Below are positions 33,654 through 41,831 of a DNA stretch of 64,000 nt, in pieces; positions within the stretch are counted from its first letter, which is position 1, and each line of letters opens with the position of its first letter. Source of the DNA: an uncultured Collinsella sp. (GTDB lineage: Bacteria; Actinomycetota; Coriobacteriia; Coriobacteriales; Coriobacteriaceae); assembly GCA_958435945.1 (NCBI GenBank), contig CAUBIC010000008.1, positions 1 through 64,000 of the forward strand, read 5' to 3'. The notes beneath the pieces were generated by a model. The model saw nothing but the letters and a program-made list of their open reading frames with translations. It was not told where the DNA came from and searched no databases. The position numbers and the translations under genes are program-made.

Positions 33654-35054
33654 ATGGACAAGATCAAGCTCGGCTTTGTGCCCACGCGCCGCAGTATCTT
33701 TAGCGCGCCGGACGCAATCAAGTATCGCGGCCTGACGGCTGATCGCCTGCGCGAGATCGGCGTCGACATCGTGGATATCGACGACATCAATGACGAGGGC
33801 CTGCTGTTCGACGACAGCCATATCGAGCCTATCGTCAAGAAGTTCCGCGCCGAGGGCGTCGACGGCATTATGCTGTGCCACGCCAACTTTGGCACCGAGT
33901 ACGTTTGCGCTCGCCTTGCCCGCGAGCTCGGCTTGCCCGTGCTGCTGTGGGGTCCGCGCGACGAGCGCCCCGAGCCCGACGGCACGCGCCTGCGCGATAG
34001 CCAGTGCGGCCTGTTCGCCACCGGCAAGGTCCTGCGCCGCTTTCAGGTGCCCTTTACCTACATGACCAACTGCCGCCTGACCGACCCCGAGTTCGAGCGC
34101 GGCGTCTGGGACTTTTTGGCCGTGTGCAATGTGGTCAAGACCTTCAAGCACACCCGCATCCTGCAGATGGCCACCCGTCCGTTCGACTTCTGGTCGACCA
34201 TGTGCAACGAGGGTGAGCTGCTCGAGAAGTTCAACATCCAGCTTTCGCCTATCCCCATGACCGAGCTTGTCCAGGCCGTGCGCGACGCCCAGACCGACGA
34301 GCAGGCCATGGCCGCCATGCTTGCCCACATCAACGACAGCTTTGAGATCTGCATCCCCGAGGACAAGGTCCCCGCGGTCGCCGGTCTTGCCATCGCCATG
34401 AAGCGCCTGGTCGAGAAGTACGGCTGCAACGCCGGTGCCATTCAGTGCTGGAACGCTCTGCAGGACGAGCTGGGCATTATGCCCTGCGCCGCCAACGCCA
34501 TCCTCAACGAGATGGGCATCCCTATCGTATGCGAGACCGATATCCATGGCGCCATCACCGCGCTGATGGTCGAAGCCGCCGACTTGGGCCGTCACCGCGG
34601 CATGTTCGCCGACTGGACCGTGCGCCATCCCGATAACGAGAACGGCGAGCTGCTGCAGCATTGCGGCCCCTGGCCCTGCAGCTGCGCGGCCGTCAAGCCC
34701 AAGCTCACCTACCCGCTGGCTTTCGATCACCCCGGCGCGCTGACGGCCGAGGCTAAGCACGGCGACCTTACCCTTGCCCGCTTTGACGGCGACAACGGCG
34801 AGTACTCGCTGCTGCTGGGCAACGCCCGCGGCATCGACGGCCCGGCCGGCATGGGCACCTACCTGTGGGTCGAGGTCGACAACCTCAAGCGCCTCGAGGC
34901 CAAGATCGTCGAGGGTCCCTACATCCACCACTGCGTCGCTATTCACGCCAACGTGGTGCCGGTGCTTTACGAGGCGTGCAAGTACATCGGCATTGCCCCC
35001 GATTTGTATGACCCCATCGAAGAAGACGTTAAAGCCTACCTGCGAGGAGAGTAG
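33654..35054 (+). CDS. L-fucose isomerase-family sugar isomerase, candidate D-apiose isomerase
   Basis: 466 aa, no signal peptide. Similarity is to the fucose/arabinose isomerase fold: LGFVPTRRSIFS start, GVDGIMLCHANFGTEYVCARLARELGLPVLLWGPRDE, and a C-terminal half with CETDIHGAITALM and PYIHHCVAIH giving Glu/Asp/His metal ligands. These enzymes convert aldoses to ketoses with a divalent metal. It is the first gene of a four-gene operon with a split transketolase and an FGGY kinase. That set matches the published isomerase/kinase/transketolase route for D-apiose, and a GH140-like apiosidase lies in the window. Start ATG with GGGGAGG upstream. Substrate assignment is inference; other branched or rare aldoses are possible. 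Confidence 0.8.
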   Translation: MDKIKLGFVPTRRSIFSAPDAIKYRGLTADRLREIGVDIVDIDDINDEGLLFDDSHIEPIVKKFRAEGVDGIMLCHANFGTEYVCARLARELGLPVLLWGPRDERPEPDGTRLRDSQCGLFATGKVLRRFQVPFTYMTNCRLTDPEFERGVWDFLAVCNVVKTFKHTRILQMATRPFDFWSTMCNEGELLEKFNIQLSPIPMTELVQAVRDAQTDEQAMAAMLAHINDSFEICIPEDKVPAVAGLAIAMKRLVEKYGCNAGAIQCWNALQDELGIMPCAANAILNEMGIPIVCETDIHGAITALMVEAADLGRHRGMFADWTVRHPDNENGELLQHCGPWPCSCAAVKPKLTYPLAFDHPGALTAEAKHGDLTLARFDGDNGEYSLLLGNARGIDGPAGMGTYLWVEVDNLKRLEAKIVEGPYIHHCVAIHANVVPVLYEACKYIGIAPDLYDPIEEDVKAYLRGE

Positions 35055-35056
35055 AA

Positions 35057-35893
35057 ATGGCAACTATCGAAGAGCTTGAGTCCCTGCGTTGGGACCTTCG
35101 CCGCGATTGCGTCGATATCATCATGGCTGGCGCCGGCGGCCACATCGGCGGCGACATGTCGGTGATCGACGCCCTCATGACCCTCTACGCCAACCACCTC
35201 AACATTTCGCCCGAGACCGTCGACGATCCCAATCGCGACCGCTTCGTGCTCTCCAAGGGCCACGCTATGGAAGCCTACTACGCGGTGCTCTGCCACGAGG
35301 GCTATCTTGACCTCGACGACGTCAAGGCCCGCTTCTCCAAGTTCGGCAGCCCCTACATCGGCCACCCCAACAACAAGCTCAAGGGCATCGAGATGAACTC
35401 GGGCTCGCTGGGTCACGGCCTGCCCGTGGCCGTGGGCATGGCGCTCGCCGGTAAGATGGACGGCCGCGACTACCGCGTCTACACCATCATGGGCGACGGC
35501 GAGCTTGCCGAGGGCTCGGTCTGGGAGGGCGCCATGAGCGGTGGCAACTACCAGCTCGATAACCTGTGCGCGCTCGTAGACCGCAACCGCCTGCAGATCA
35601 GCGGCAGCACCGAGGACGTTATGAAACAGGACTCGCAGGAGGAGCGCTGGGCCGCCTTCGGCTGGAACGTGCTTTCCATTCCGGGCAACGACGTCCGGGC
35701 CATCGACGCCGCGCTGACGCTTGCGGCCGAGACCTGCGGCAAGCCAACGGTCATCATCCTCAACACGGTGAAGGGCTATGGCTCGCCCGTTATGGAGGAC
35801 AAGGCCGCCTGGCATCATCACCTGCCCAATGATGAGGAATATGCCCAGATCATCGCCGATTTCGCTGCCCATAAGGAGGCCATCAATGGCTAA
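35057..35893 (+). CDS. transketolase N-terminal subunit (candidate apulose-4-phosphate transketolase subunit A)
   Basis: 278 aa, the thiamine-diphosphate-binding half of a split transketolase. GGHIGGDMSVIDALMTLYA and FVLSKGHAMEAYYAVL open the fold. The ThDP/magnesium motif is MGDGELAEGSVWEGA with NRLQISG downstream. It starts 2 nt after the isomerase (GAGGAGAG upstream) and overlaps the C-terminal subunit gene by 8 nt, so the two subunits are made together. Two-subunit transketolases occur in pentose, transaldolase-like and apulose-4-phosphate pathways. With the isomerase and kinase the last fits best. It would transfer a ketol unit from the ketose phosphate to glyceraldehyde-3-phosphate. Confidence 0.9.
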   Translation: MATIEELESLRWDLRRDCVDIIMAGAGGHIGGDMSVIDALMTLYANHLNISPETVDDPNRDRFVLSKGHAMEAYYAVLCHEGYLDLDDVKARFSKFGSPYIGHPNNKLKGIEMNSGSLGHGLPVAVGMALAGKMDGRDYRVYTIMGDGELAEGSVWEGAMSGGNYQLDNLCALVDRNRLQISGSTEDVMKQDSQEERWAAFGWNVLSIPGNDVRAIDAALTLAAETCGKPTVIILNTVKGYGSPVMEDKAAWHHHLPNDEEYAQIIADFAAHKEAING

Positions 35894-36824
35894 CAAGATC
35901 GCCAATCGCAAGGTTATCTGCGACACGCTGCTCGACGCCGCGAAGACCGATAAGGATATCGTCGTCCTGTGCTCCGACTCCCGCGGCTCCGCATCGCTCA
36001 CGCCGTTCTTTGATCAGTATCCCCAGCAGTCCGTCGAGGTCGGCATCGCCGAGCAGGACTTGGTGAGCATCGCCGCCGGCATGGCTTCGTGCGGCAAGAA
36101 GGCCTGGGCCGCCTCGCCGGCGTCCTTTGTGACCACGCGCTCGTATGAGCAGTGCAAGGTCGATGTCTCGTACTCCAACACCAACGTCAAGCTCATCGGC
36201 ATCTCGGGCGGCGTGTCCTACGGCGCCTTGGGCATGAGCCATCACTCCGCGCAGGATATCGCCGCCATGAGCGCGCTTCCCAACATGCGCGTGTACCTGC
36301 CGAGCGACCGCTTCCAGACCGCCAAGCTCGTACAGGCCCTGGTCGCCGACAACAAGCCGGCCTACATCCGCGTGGGCCGCAACCCGGTCGAGGACGTGTA
36401 CACCGAGGACGAGTGCCCGTTCCAGATGGATCGCGCCACCTGGGTGCGCCGCGGCACCGATGTGACGCTCGTCGCTACCGGCGAGATGGTCCGCCATGCC
36501 GTGGACGCCGCCGACCTGCTGGCCGAGCAGGGTATCTCGGCAACGGTGCTCGATATGTATTGCGTCAAGCCGCTCGACGCCGAGGCCGTGATTGAGGCCG
36601 CCGGCGCCACGCGCGCCGTCGTGACCGTCGAGGAGCACAGCCCCTTCGGCGGCCTGGGCTCTATGGTCGCGCAGGTGGTGGGCGAGCATTGCCCGCGTCC
36701 GGTCAAGTGCCTCTCTCTGCCCGACGCGCCGGTCATCACCGGCACGAGCCCCGAGGTCTTTGCGCACTACGGTCTGACGGGTGCCGGAATCGCCAAGACC
36801 GTTGCCGAGTTCCTCGGCAACTAG
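35886..36824 (+). CDS. transketolase C-terminal subunit (candidate subunit B)
   Basis: 312 aa. The pyrimidine-binding domain has VEVGIAEQDLVSIAAGMASC with the catalytic Glu. GALGMSHHSAQDIAAMSALP follows, then the C-terminal domain with TVEEHSPFGGLGSMVAQVVGE. ATG 35886 lies inside the end of the N-subunit gene; the longer frame from 35778 is a shadow. Domain content matches DXS/transketolase C-halves such as AptB or archaeal-type TktB. A 101-bp imperfect inverted repeat separates it from the kinase gene. Confidence 0.9.
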   Translation: MANKIANRKVICDTLLDAAKTDKDIVVLCSDSRGSASLTPFFDQYPQQSVEVGIAEQDLVSIAAGMASCGKKAWAASPASFVTTRSYEQCKVDVSYSNTNVKLIGISGGVSYGALGMSHHSAQDIAAMSALPNMRVYLPSDRFQTAKLVQALVADNKPAYIRVGRNPVEDVYTEDECPFQMDRATWVRRGTDVTLVATGEMVRHAVDAADLLAEQGISATVLDMYCVKPLDAEAVIEAAGATRAVVTVEEHSPFGGLGSMVAQVVGEHCPRPVKCLSLPDAPVITGTSPEVFAHYGLTGAGIAKTVAEFLGN

Positions 36825-36840
36825 TAGAAACAGACGCTGC

Positions 36841-36941
36841 GCGGCCGCCAAGCACCGCACCTTGCCGTTCAAACCGTCGCTTGCGTACACAGAGTACGCG
36901 GCGCTCCTCTTTCATGGCAATCTGCGGCACTTGACGGCCGC
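36841..36941. repeat. 101-bp imperfect inverted repeat inside the operon
   Basis: Arms 36841-36859 and 36923-36941 match at 16 of 19 positions. Nested inside are TTGCC/GGCAA and GCGTAC/GTACGC pairs. It sits in the 171-nt gap between the transketolase and kinase genes and could act as an mRNA processing or partial-termination site. Confidence 0.5.
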
Positions 36942-36995
36942 TCGCTCCTTGTCCGTCAGGTCGTCTTCGATTTGACGGAAGGAATGGGAGAGTAC

Positions 36996-38486
36996 ATGAG
37001 CAAATACATCATCGGAATCGATCAATCCACGCAGGGCACCAAGGCGCTGCTGGTAGACGAGGGCGGCCATCTGATTCATCGTGCCGATCGCTCGCATCGC
37101 CAGATTGTCAACGAGGCCGGCTGGGTGAGCCATGATCCGGTCGAGATTGCCGCCAATGTGCTGGCCGTGGCGCGTGCCGTGGTGGAGGAGACCGGGGTCG
37201 ACCCGGCCGACATCGCCGGCATCGGCATCTCCAACCAGCGCGAGACCACCGTTGCCTGGAACCGCATGACGGGCGAGCCGCTGTGCGACGCCGTGGTGTG
37301 GCAGTGCGCCCGCGCCCGCGGGCTGTGCGACAAGCTGGCCGCGCGCGAGGGTGTGGCCGAGCTGGTGCGCGACACGACGGGCCTGGTGCTCTCGCCCTAC
37401 TACCCGGCGGGCAAGATGGCCTGGATCCTCGCGAACGTTCCCTCGGCAGCCGAGGCTGCGGCGGCAGGCGAGCTGTGCCTGGGCACCATCGATGCCTGGG
37501 TGGTCTGGACGCTCACGGGCGGCGCGGAGTTCCGCTGCGACTGGTCCAACGCCAGCCGCACGCAGCTCTTTGACCCGCGCCGTGGCTGCTGGAGCGAGCC
37601 GGTGTGCGAGGTCTTTGGCGTCGATGTGGCCTGCCTGCCGCAGGTGACCGATTCCGATGGTCTGTTCGGCATGACGGACCTGGGCGGCTTTTTGCCGGCG
37701 CCCGTGCCCATTCACGGCGTGCTGGGCGACAGCCATGCGGCCTTGTTCGCGCAGGGCTGCCACAGCCGCGGCATGGCCAAGGCGACCTATGGCACCGGCA
37801 GCTCGGTCATGATGAACGTCGGCGACGAGTTCGTTGCCAGCTCGCACGGGCTTTCGAGCTCGCTCGCATGGCGTATGGACGGCGTGACCGAGTATGTACT
37901 CGAGGGCAACGTGAGCTACGCCGGCGCCGTCAAGACGTGGCTGCGCGACGATCTTGAGCTCATCAACAACCCCGAGGAAGTTACCGACCTGTGCTACGCC
38001 GCCAATCCGGCGAGCCGCGTCTACTTTGTGCCGGCGTTTACCGGTTTGGGCGCGCCGCATTGGGCGAGTGACGCCGAGGGCTGCGTCTTTGGCATGACGC
38101 GCACCACGGGTCGCGCGGAGTTCGTGAAGGCCGCCGACGAGTCGATTGCCTATCAGATCTTTGACGTGATCGATGCGATGGTCGAGGATTCGGGCGCGGC
38201 GCTGTCCGAGCTTCGTGTTGATGGCGGTCCCACGCGCGACGCGTACCTGATGCAGTTTGAGAGCGACTTGGTTGGCTCGCCCATCCGCATCGCGAGCAAC
38301 GACGAGATGAGCGGCCTGGGTGCGGCCTGGGCCTGCGGCATTGCGCTGGGCATGTACGCGCGCGATGTCGTCGACGTCTACGGCGCCCGCGGCATCGTGG
38401 AGCCTGCCATGACCGCCGACGAGCGCGCCAAGAAGATCGCCGGCTGGCGTCACGCCGTTGACGCGACCATCTCGTACACAGCCTAG
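36996..38486 (+). CDS. FGGY-family carbohydrate kinase, candidate apulose kinase
   Basis: 496 aa. N-terminal ATPase phosphate-1 motif IGIDQSTQGTKALL and IGISNQRETTVAWNRMTG. Domain linker GVLGDSHAALFAQGCHSRG with KATYGTGSSVMMN. C-terminal FVPAFTGLGAPHWASDAEG and RVDGGPTRDAYLMQFESDL. Overall it is closest to the glycerol kinase branch by eye. No glpF, glpO or glpD gene is near, and it follows an isomerase and split transketolase, so a ketose substrate is more likely. In the apiose pathway this is the D-apulose 4-kinase. ATG 36996 with GGGAGAG upstream; the 36972 start is not favoured. Confidence 0.88.
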   Translation: MSKYIIGIDQSTQGTKALLVDEGGHLIHRADRSHRQIVNEAGWVSHDPVEIAANVLAVARAVVEETGVDPADIAGIGISNQRETTVAWNRMTGEPLCDAVVWQCARARGLCDKLAAREGVAELVRDTTGLVLSPYYPAGKMAWILANVPSAAEAAAAGELCLGTIDAWVVWTLTGGAEFRCDWSNASRTQLFDPRRGCWSEPVCEVFGVDVACLPQVTDSDGLFGMTDLGGFLPAPVPIHGVLGDSHAALFAQGCHSRGMAKATYGTGSSVMMNVGDEFVASSHGLSSSLAWRMDGVTEYVLEGNVSYAGAVKTWLRDDLELINNPEEVTDLCYAANPASRVYFVPAFTGLGAPHWASDAEGCVFGMTRTTGRAEFVKAADESIAYQIFDVIDAMVEDSGAALSELRVDGGPTRDAYLMQFESDLVGSPIRIASNDEMSGLGAAWACGIALGMYARDVVDVYGARGIVEPAMTADERAKKIAGWRHAVDATISYTA

Positions 38487-38496
38487 AATGATTTTT

Positions 38497-38615
38497 CTGG
38501 GACGGGGATTAAAAACTCATTAGTCCTCGTCCCAGGTAGCTTATTTGGGACGGGGCTTTTTTGACTGGTATGATTGGTGCGACCATTCGAACCAGCTAAA
38601 AGAGCCCCGTCCCAA
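38497..38615 (+). promoter_or_regulatory. four mutually pairing segments upstream of luxS (terminator / possible attenuator)
   Basis: Segments 38497-38508, 38524-38535, 38545-38557 and 38603-38615 all carry TGGGACGGGG or its complement. 1 pairs with 2, 2 with 3, and 3 with 4. The 2:3 hairpin is followed by six T and is a good terminator for the kinase operon. TATGAT at 38569-38574 may be the luxS -10. Confidence 0.55.
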
Positions 38616-38638
38616 ATTGACTACCGAGAGGATCTGCC

Positions 38639-39127
38639 ATGGAGCGCATCGCGAGTTTTTCCGTTGACCATCTGCTGCTTGAGCCCGGCGTGTATGTGAG
38701 CCGCATCGACCGCGATCCGGCGACCGGTGCTGCCGTCACCACGTTTGACCTGCGCCTGACCACGCCCAACAAGGAGCCGGTCATGAACACGGCCGAGTGC
38801 CACACCATCGAGCACCTGGGCGCGACGTTCCTTCGCAATCATGCCGAGTGGTCGAGCCGAATTGTCTACTTTGGCCCCATGGGCTGCCGCACGGGCTTTT
38901 ACCTCGTCGTATTTGGCGAGGTGACGAGCGAGGAGATCCTGCCGCTCGTGCGTGAGCTGTTCGAGTTTGTTGCCGACTTTGAGGGCGATGTCCCCGGTGC
39001 CGCTCCCGAGGAGTGCGGCAACTACCTGGACCAGAACCTTCCCATGGCTAACTGGCTCGCGCGCCGTTACCTCGACCGCGACCTTGCCGATATCGACGAG
39101 AAGCACCTGCACTATCAGCAGGCGTAA
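38639..39127 (+). CDS. luxS: S-ribosylhomocysteine lyase LuxS
   Basis: 162 aa, full length. The metal site HTIEH (His, Glu, His) near residue 55-59, the catalytic Cys in GPMGCRTGFYL and the third metal ligand Cys in EECGNY are all present. It cleaves S-ribosylhomocysteine to homocysteine and DPD, the AI-2 precursor, in the activated methyl cycle. No Pfs or AI-2 receptor gene is near. GAGAGGA lies upstream of the ATG. Own terminator downstream. Confidence 0.97.
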   Translation: MERIASFSVDHLLLEPGVYVSRIDRDPATGAAVTTFDLRLTTPNKEPVMNTAECHTIEHLGATFLRNHAEWSSRIVYFGPMGCRTGFYLVVFGEVTSEEILPLVRELFEFVADFEGDVPGAAPEECGNYLDQNLPMANWLARRYLDRDLADIDEKHLHYQQA

Positions 39128-39156
39128 GGGCTTTATCGCCCAAAACGCGCGCATTG

Positions 39157-39187
39157 GGCGCCTTCGCTTATGCGGGGGCGCCTTTTT
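39157..39187 (+). terminator. Rho-independent terminator after luxS
   Basis: GGCGCC..CGC (39157-39167) pairs with GCG..GGCGCC (39172-39182) over a TTAT loop, with two wobbles, followed by TTTTT. Confidence 0.85.
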
Positions 39188-39236
39188 GTTGATTGGTCGG
39201 GACGAGCGTTCAAAATCGCTCATGTTTGTTCTAGAA

Positions 39237-39262
39237 TGTTCGTATAGTCACATTTACGAACA
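39237..39262 (+). promoter_or_regulatory. palindromic operator over the DUF4867 promoter
   Basis: TGTTCGTA (39237-39244) and TACGAACA (39255-39262) are perfect inverted arms 10 nt apart. TATAGT (39243-39248), a likely -10, lies between and within them, so binding would block transcription. Confidence 0.5.
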
Positions 39263-39271
39263 GGAGTGAAC

Positions 39272-39916
39272 ATGCATATCTACTCTGTCAATGATTCCGA
39301 GTTCAAATCCTATGGCAACGTTTGGGATGACGTTCCGTCCGAGCTCACGTCGCCCGTGCTCGAGGCGCTCTCAGCCACGCCCATTCCCGAGGGTAGCAAG
39401 TACGTATCAAGCGCGCCGGAGCTCGAGGGCGTCAAGGATGTCGGTAAACTGGGCTTTCTCATGTTTGGTGGTCGTCCCTTCCAGCTCGGCTGGTGCAACG
39501 GCCACAACACACGGCTCAACTGCCTGGAGTACCACCGCGCGAGCGAGTTCAACCTGGGTGCACGCGACTTTATCCTGCTCGTGGCACATCGTTGGGAGAT
39601 CGAGGGCGGCAAGCTCGATACCGCGTGCGTCAAGGCGTTCCGCGTGCCGGCGGGTACGGTCGTCGAAGTCTTCAACACCACGCTCCACTACACGCCCTGC
39701 ATGGTCGACGACGGCGGCTTCCAGGTGATGGTGGCGCTGCCTGCAGGTACCAATGGCCCGCGTCCCGAGGCTGCGGCCGACATGCCCGCGGCCGGCGACA
39801 GCTACTGCTACTGGAAGGCCGACAAGTGGGTCCTCTGCCACGCTGGCAGTCCCAAGGCTGCCGAAGGCGGCTACGTAGGCCTCATCGGCAAAAACCTCGA
39901 CATCGCCTGCGACTAG
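39272..39916 (+). CDS. DUF4867 family cupin-like protein
   Basis: 214 aa. Sequence features such as FGGRPFQLGWCNGHNTRLNC, EYHRASEFNLGARDFILLV and GTVVEVFNTTLHYTPC fit the DUF4867 family, which has an ureidoglycolate-lyase-like cupin fold. His and Glu residues in these segments may bind metal. No biochemical role is established to my knowledge; homologues often sit near sugar genes. ATG 39272 has AGGAG 5 nt upstream. It is monocistronic behind a palindromic operator and is followed by the palindrome cluster at 39925. Confidence 0.8.
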   Translation: MHIYSVNDSEFKSYGNVWDDVPSELTSPVLEALSATPIPEGSKYVSSAPELEGVKDVGKLGFLMFGGRPFQLGWCNGHNTRLNCLEYHRASEFNLGARDFILLVAHRWEIEGGKLDTACVKAFRVPAGTVVEVFNTTLHYTPCMVDDGGFQVMVALPAGTNGPRPEAAADMPAAGDSYCYWKADKWVLCHAGSPKAAEGGYVGLIGKNLDIACD

Positions 39917-39924
39917 AATCTTCT

Positions 39925-40115
39925 GTCTCAATCCGTAACATCTAGCGGGCTAAATCGTCTCTACCTGTTACAGATTTAGACAAACTGCAGGGGACAGGCC
40001 GAACAATCTCGATCTGTAACATCAAGCCCGATTTTGACGGCCTACCTGTTACAGATCGAGACAAACCGCCCCCCAACCACCACAAAGGTGCCTGTCCCCT
40101 TTGTGGTGGTTGGGG
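39925..40115. repeat. cluster of three palindromic repeat units
   Basis: Unit 1, 39925-39981: 16-bp arms, two mismatches. Unit 2, 40007-40061: perfect 15-bp arms (TCTCGATCTGTAACA, inverted on the right) around a 25-nt centre. Units 1 and 2 share the CTGTAACATC / CCTGTTACAG frame, about 55 bp each. Unit 3, 40071-40115: perfect 17-bp arms (CCCCAACCACCACAAAG) around GTGCCTGTCCC; its CCACAAAG/CTTTGTGG part recurs at 61362-61389. No ORF or spacer pattern, so not a CRISPR. REP-like. Confidence 0.85.
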
Positions 40116-40122
40116 CGGGCGG

Positions 40123-40182
40123 GTATCAAAAAGTGTCAGACGGGGCGGTTGCCGGGCGCCTGCGCGCGAAAAGAAGTATCGG
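40123..40182 (+). promoter_or_regulatory. GH1 upstream double motif, copy 1
   Basis: GTATCAAAAAGTGTCAG at 40123-40139 and GCGCGAAAAGAAGTATCGG at 40164-40182. Nearly the same two blocks, with the same 41-nt offset, precede the GH1 gene at 63711, so they are probably operator or promoter elements of a shared regulator. Confidence 0.65.
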
Positions 40183-40261
40183 CCTGCGCCGTTGCCGTTG
40201 AGCGACGCGTTGTTTGCAGGGATACTGGGCCTATGACAACAGCGTGCGAAAGGATCGATAC

Positions 40262-41692
40262 ATGGCTTTCCGTAATGACTTCCTGTGGGGCGGCGCGACG
40301 GCTGCCAACCAGTGCGAGGGCGCTTACGACGTGGACGGCCGCGGCCTGGCCAACGTGGATGTGGCCCCGCACGGCCCTGAGCGCTACGCGGTGGTCTCCG
40401 GCCAGCGCAAGATGCTCGACTTCGAGGACGGCTATTACTATCCCGCGCAGACCGGCATCGATTTCTATCACCACTACAAGGAGGACATTGCTCTCTTTGC
40501 CGAGATGGGCTTTAAGACCTTCCGTATGAGCCTGGCTTGGACCCGCATCTTCCCCAACGGTGACGAGACCGAGCCCAACGAGGCTGGCCTGGCCTTCTAT
40601 GAGGACGTATTCCGCGAGTGCCAGGCGCACGGCATCGAGCCACTCGTGACCATTACACACTTCGATTGCCCGATTCACCTCATCAAGGAGTACGGCGGCT
40701 GGCGCAACCGCAAGCTCATCGACTTCTACAAGAACCTTGCAACCACGATCTTCACCCGCTACAAGGGTCTGGTGAAGTACTGGCTCACCTTTAACGAGAT
40801 CAATATGATCCTGCACCTGCCGTTTATGGGTGCCGGTCTGGTCTTTGAGGAGGGCGAGAACAAGGAGGCCGTCGAGTACCTGGCCGCCCACAACGAGCTC
40901 GTCGCCAGCGCTTGGGCAACCAAGATCGCCCACGAGATCGATCCCGAGATCAAGATCGGCTGCATGCTCGCCGCGGGTAGCTACTACCCCTACAGCTGCC
41001 GTCCGGGCGATGTGCGCCAGGCGCAGCTCGACAACCAGGACAATTACTTCTTCGTCGACGTCCAGAGCCGCGGCTACTACCCGGCCTATGCCGTCAAGAA
41101 GCTCGAGCGTCTAGGCATCGATGTGGGCATGACGGACGAGGACCGCGAGATCCTGGCCGCCAACACCGTCGACTTCATCAGCTTTAGCTACTACAGCACC
41201 CGTTGCTCCGCCGGTGCCGACAACCCCGATGTCGAGCGCACCCAGGGCAACGCCTTCGCCGGCGCCAAGAATCCCTACCTGCAGGAGAGCCAGTGGGGCT
41301 GGGCCATTGATCCGTTGGGCTTCCGCATCACCCTTAACGACCTGTACGACCGTTATCAGAAGCCGCTGTTTGTGGTCGAGAACGGCCTGGGCGCCAAGGA
41401 TGTTGTCGAGGAGGATGGCTCCATCAACGACGACTACCGTATCGACTACCTGCGCCAGCATATTGCCGCGATGCGCGACGCGGTGACCGAGGACGGCGTT
41501 GACCTGCTGGGCTACACCACCTGGGGCCCGATCGACCTGGTGTCTGCCGGCACGGGCGAGATGTCCAAGCGCTACGGCTTTATCTACGTCGATCGCGACG
41601 ATGCAGGCAACGGCACCCTCAAGCGCTCCAAGAAGAAGAGCTTCGACTGGTACAAGAAGGTTATTGCTTCTAATGGTGAGGACCTGTCCTAA
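40262..41692 (+). CDS. GH1 6-phospho-beta-glucosidase
   Basis: 476 aa, cytoplasmic. The GH1 N-terminal signature FLWGGATAANQCEGAYDVDGRG, acid/base Glu in LTFNEINM and nucleophile Glu in LFVVENGLGAKD are present. The phosphate-recognition region reads LVSAGTGEMSKRYGFIYVD, with the Lys and Tyr typical of 6-phospho-beta-glucosidases (BglA/AscB). It hydrolyses PTS-imported phospho-beta-glucosides. ATG 40262 has GAAAGGA 7 nt upstream; the 40214 start is not supported. Monocistronic, with the double motif also found before the second GH1 gene. No PTS gene is adjacent; the EIIBC at 54152 could supply substrate. Confidence 0.93.
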   Translation: MAFRNDFLWGGATAANQCEGAYDVDGRGLANVDVAPHGPERYAVVSGQRKMLDFEDGYYYPAQTGIDFYHHYKEDIALFAEMGFKTFRMSLAWTRIFPNGDETEPNEAGLAFYEDVFRECQAHGIEPLVTITHFDCPIHLIKEYGGWRNRKLIDFYKNLATTIFTRYKGLVKYWLTFNEINMILHLPFMGAGLVFEEGENKEAVEYLAAHNELVASAWATKIAHEIDPEIKIGCMLAAGSYYPYSCRPGDVRQAQLDNQDNYFFVDVQSRGYYPAYAVKKLERLGIDVGMTDEDREILAANTVDFISFSYYSTRCSAGADNPDVERTQGNAFAGAKNPYLQESQWGWAIDPLGFRITLNDLYDRYQKPLFVVENGLGAKDVVEEDGSINDDYRIDYLRQHIAAMRDAVTEDGVDLLGYTTWGPIDLVSAGTGEMSKRYGFIYVDRDDAGNGTLKRSKKKSFDWYKKVIASNGEDLS

Positions 41693-41728
41693 GGAAGCTG
41701 GGACACTCAACTTCATAGCCTCCTAACC

Positions 41729-41764
41729 AAGGCGCCCGGCGAGTATGTGCTCGCCGGGCGCCTT
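41729..41764 (+). terminator. hairpin terminator after GH1
   Basis: 14-bp perfect stem (41729-41742 with 41751-41764) over an 8-nt loop; ends in CTT rather than a long T-run. Confidence 0.75.
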
Positions 41765-41831
41765 GCCGTCTGCGGATTTTGGGACATGCGGCCCGCTTTT
41801 TCGACCCATCTGTCGGTACACTAAAAGCACT

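Noticed and set aside
36996..38486. glycerol kinase GlpK
   Set aside because: Motifs are GlpK-like, but no glycerol genes are near and the operon has a sugar isomerase and split transketolase, so a ketose kinase is more likely. Kept as the main alternative.
38487..38638. SAM or SAH riboswitch before luxS
   Set aside because: The region is explained by four copies of one complementary motif; no SAM-I kink-turn or SAH-box sequence is visible.
39220..39275. LexA/Cheo box (GAACxxxxGTTC) at the DUF4867 promoter
   Set aside because: GAAC and GTTC words are present but in the wrong orientation and spacing; the clear palindrome is TGTTCGTA/TACGAACA.
39925..40115. CRISPR array
   Set aside because: The two similar units are palindromes with mismatches and there is no regular spacer series or cas gene.
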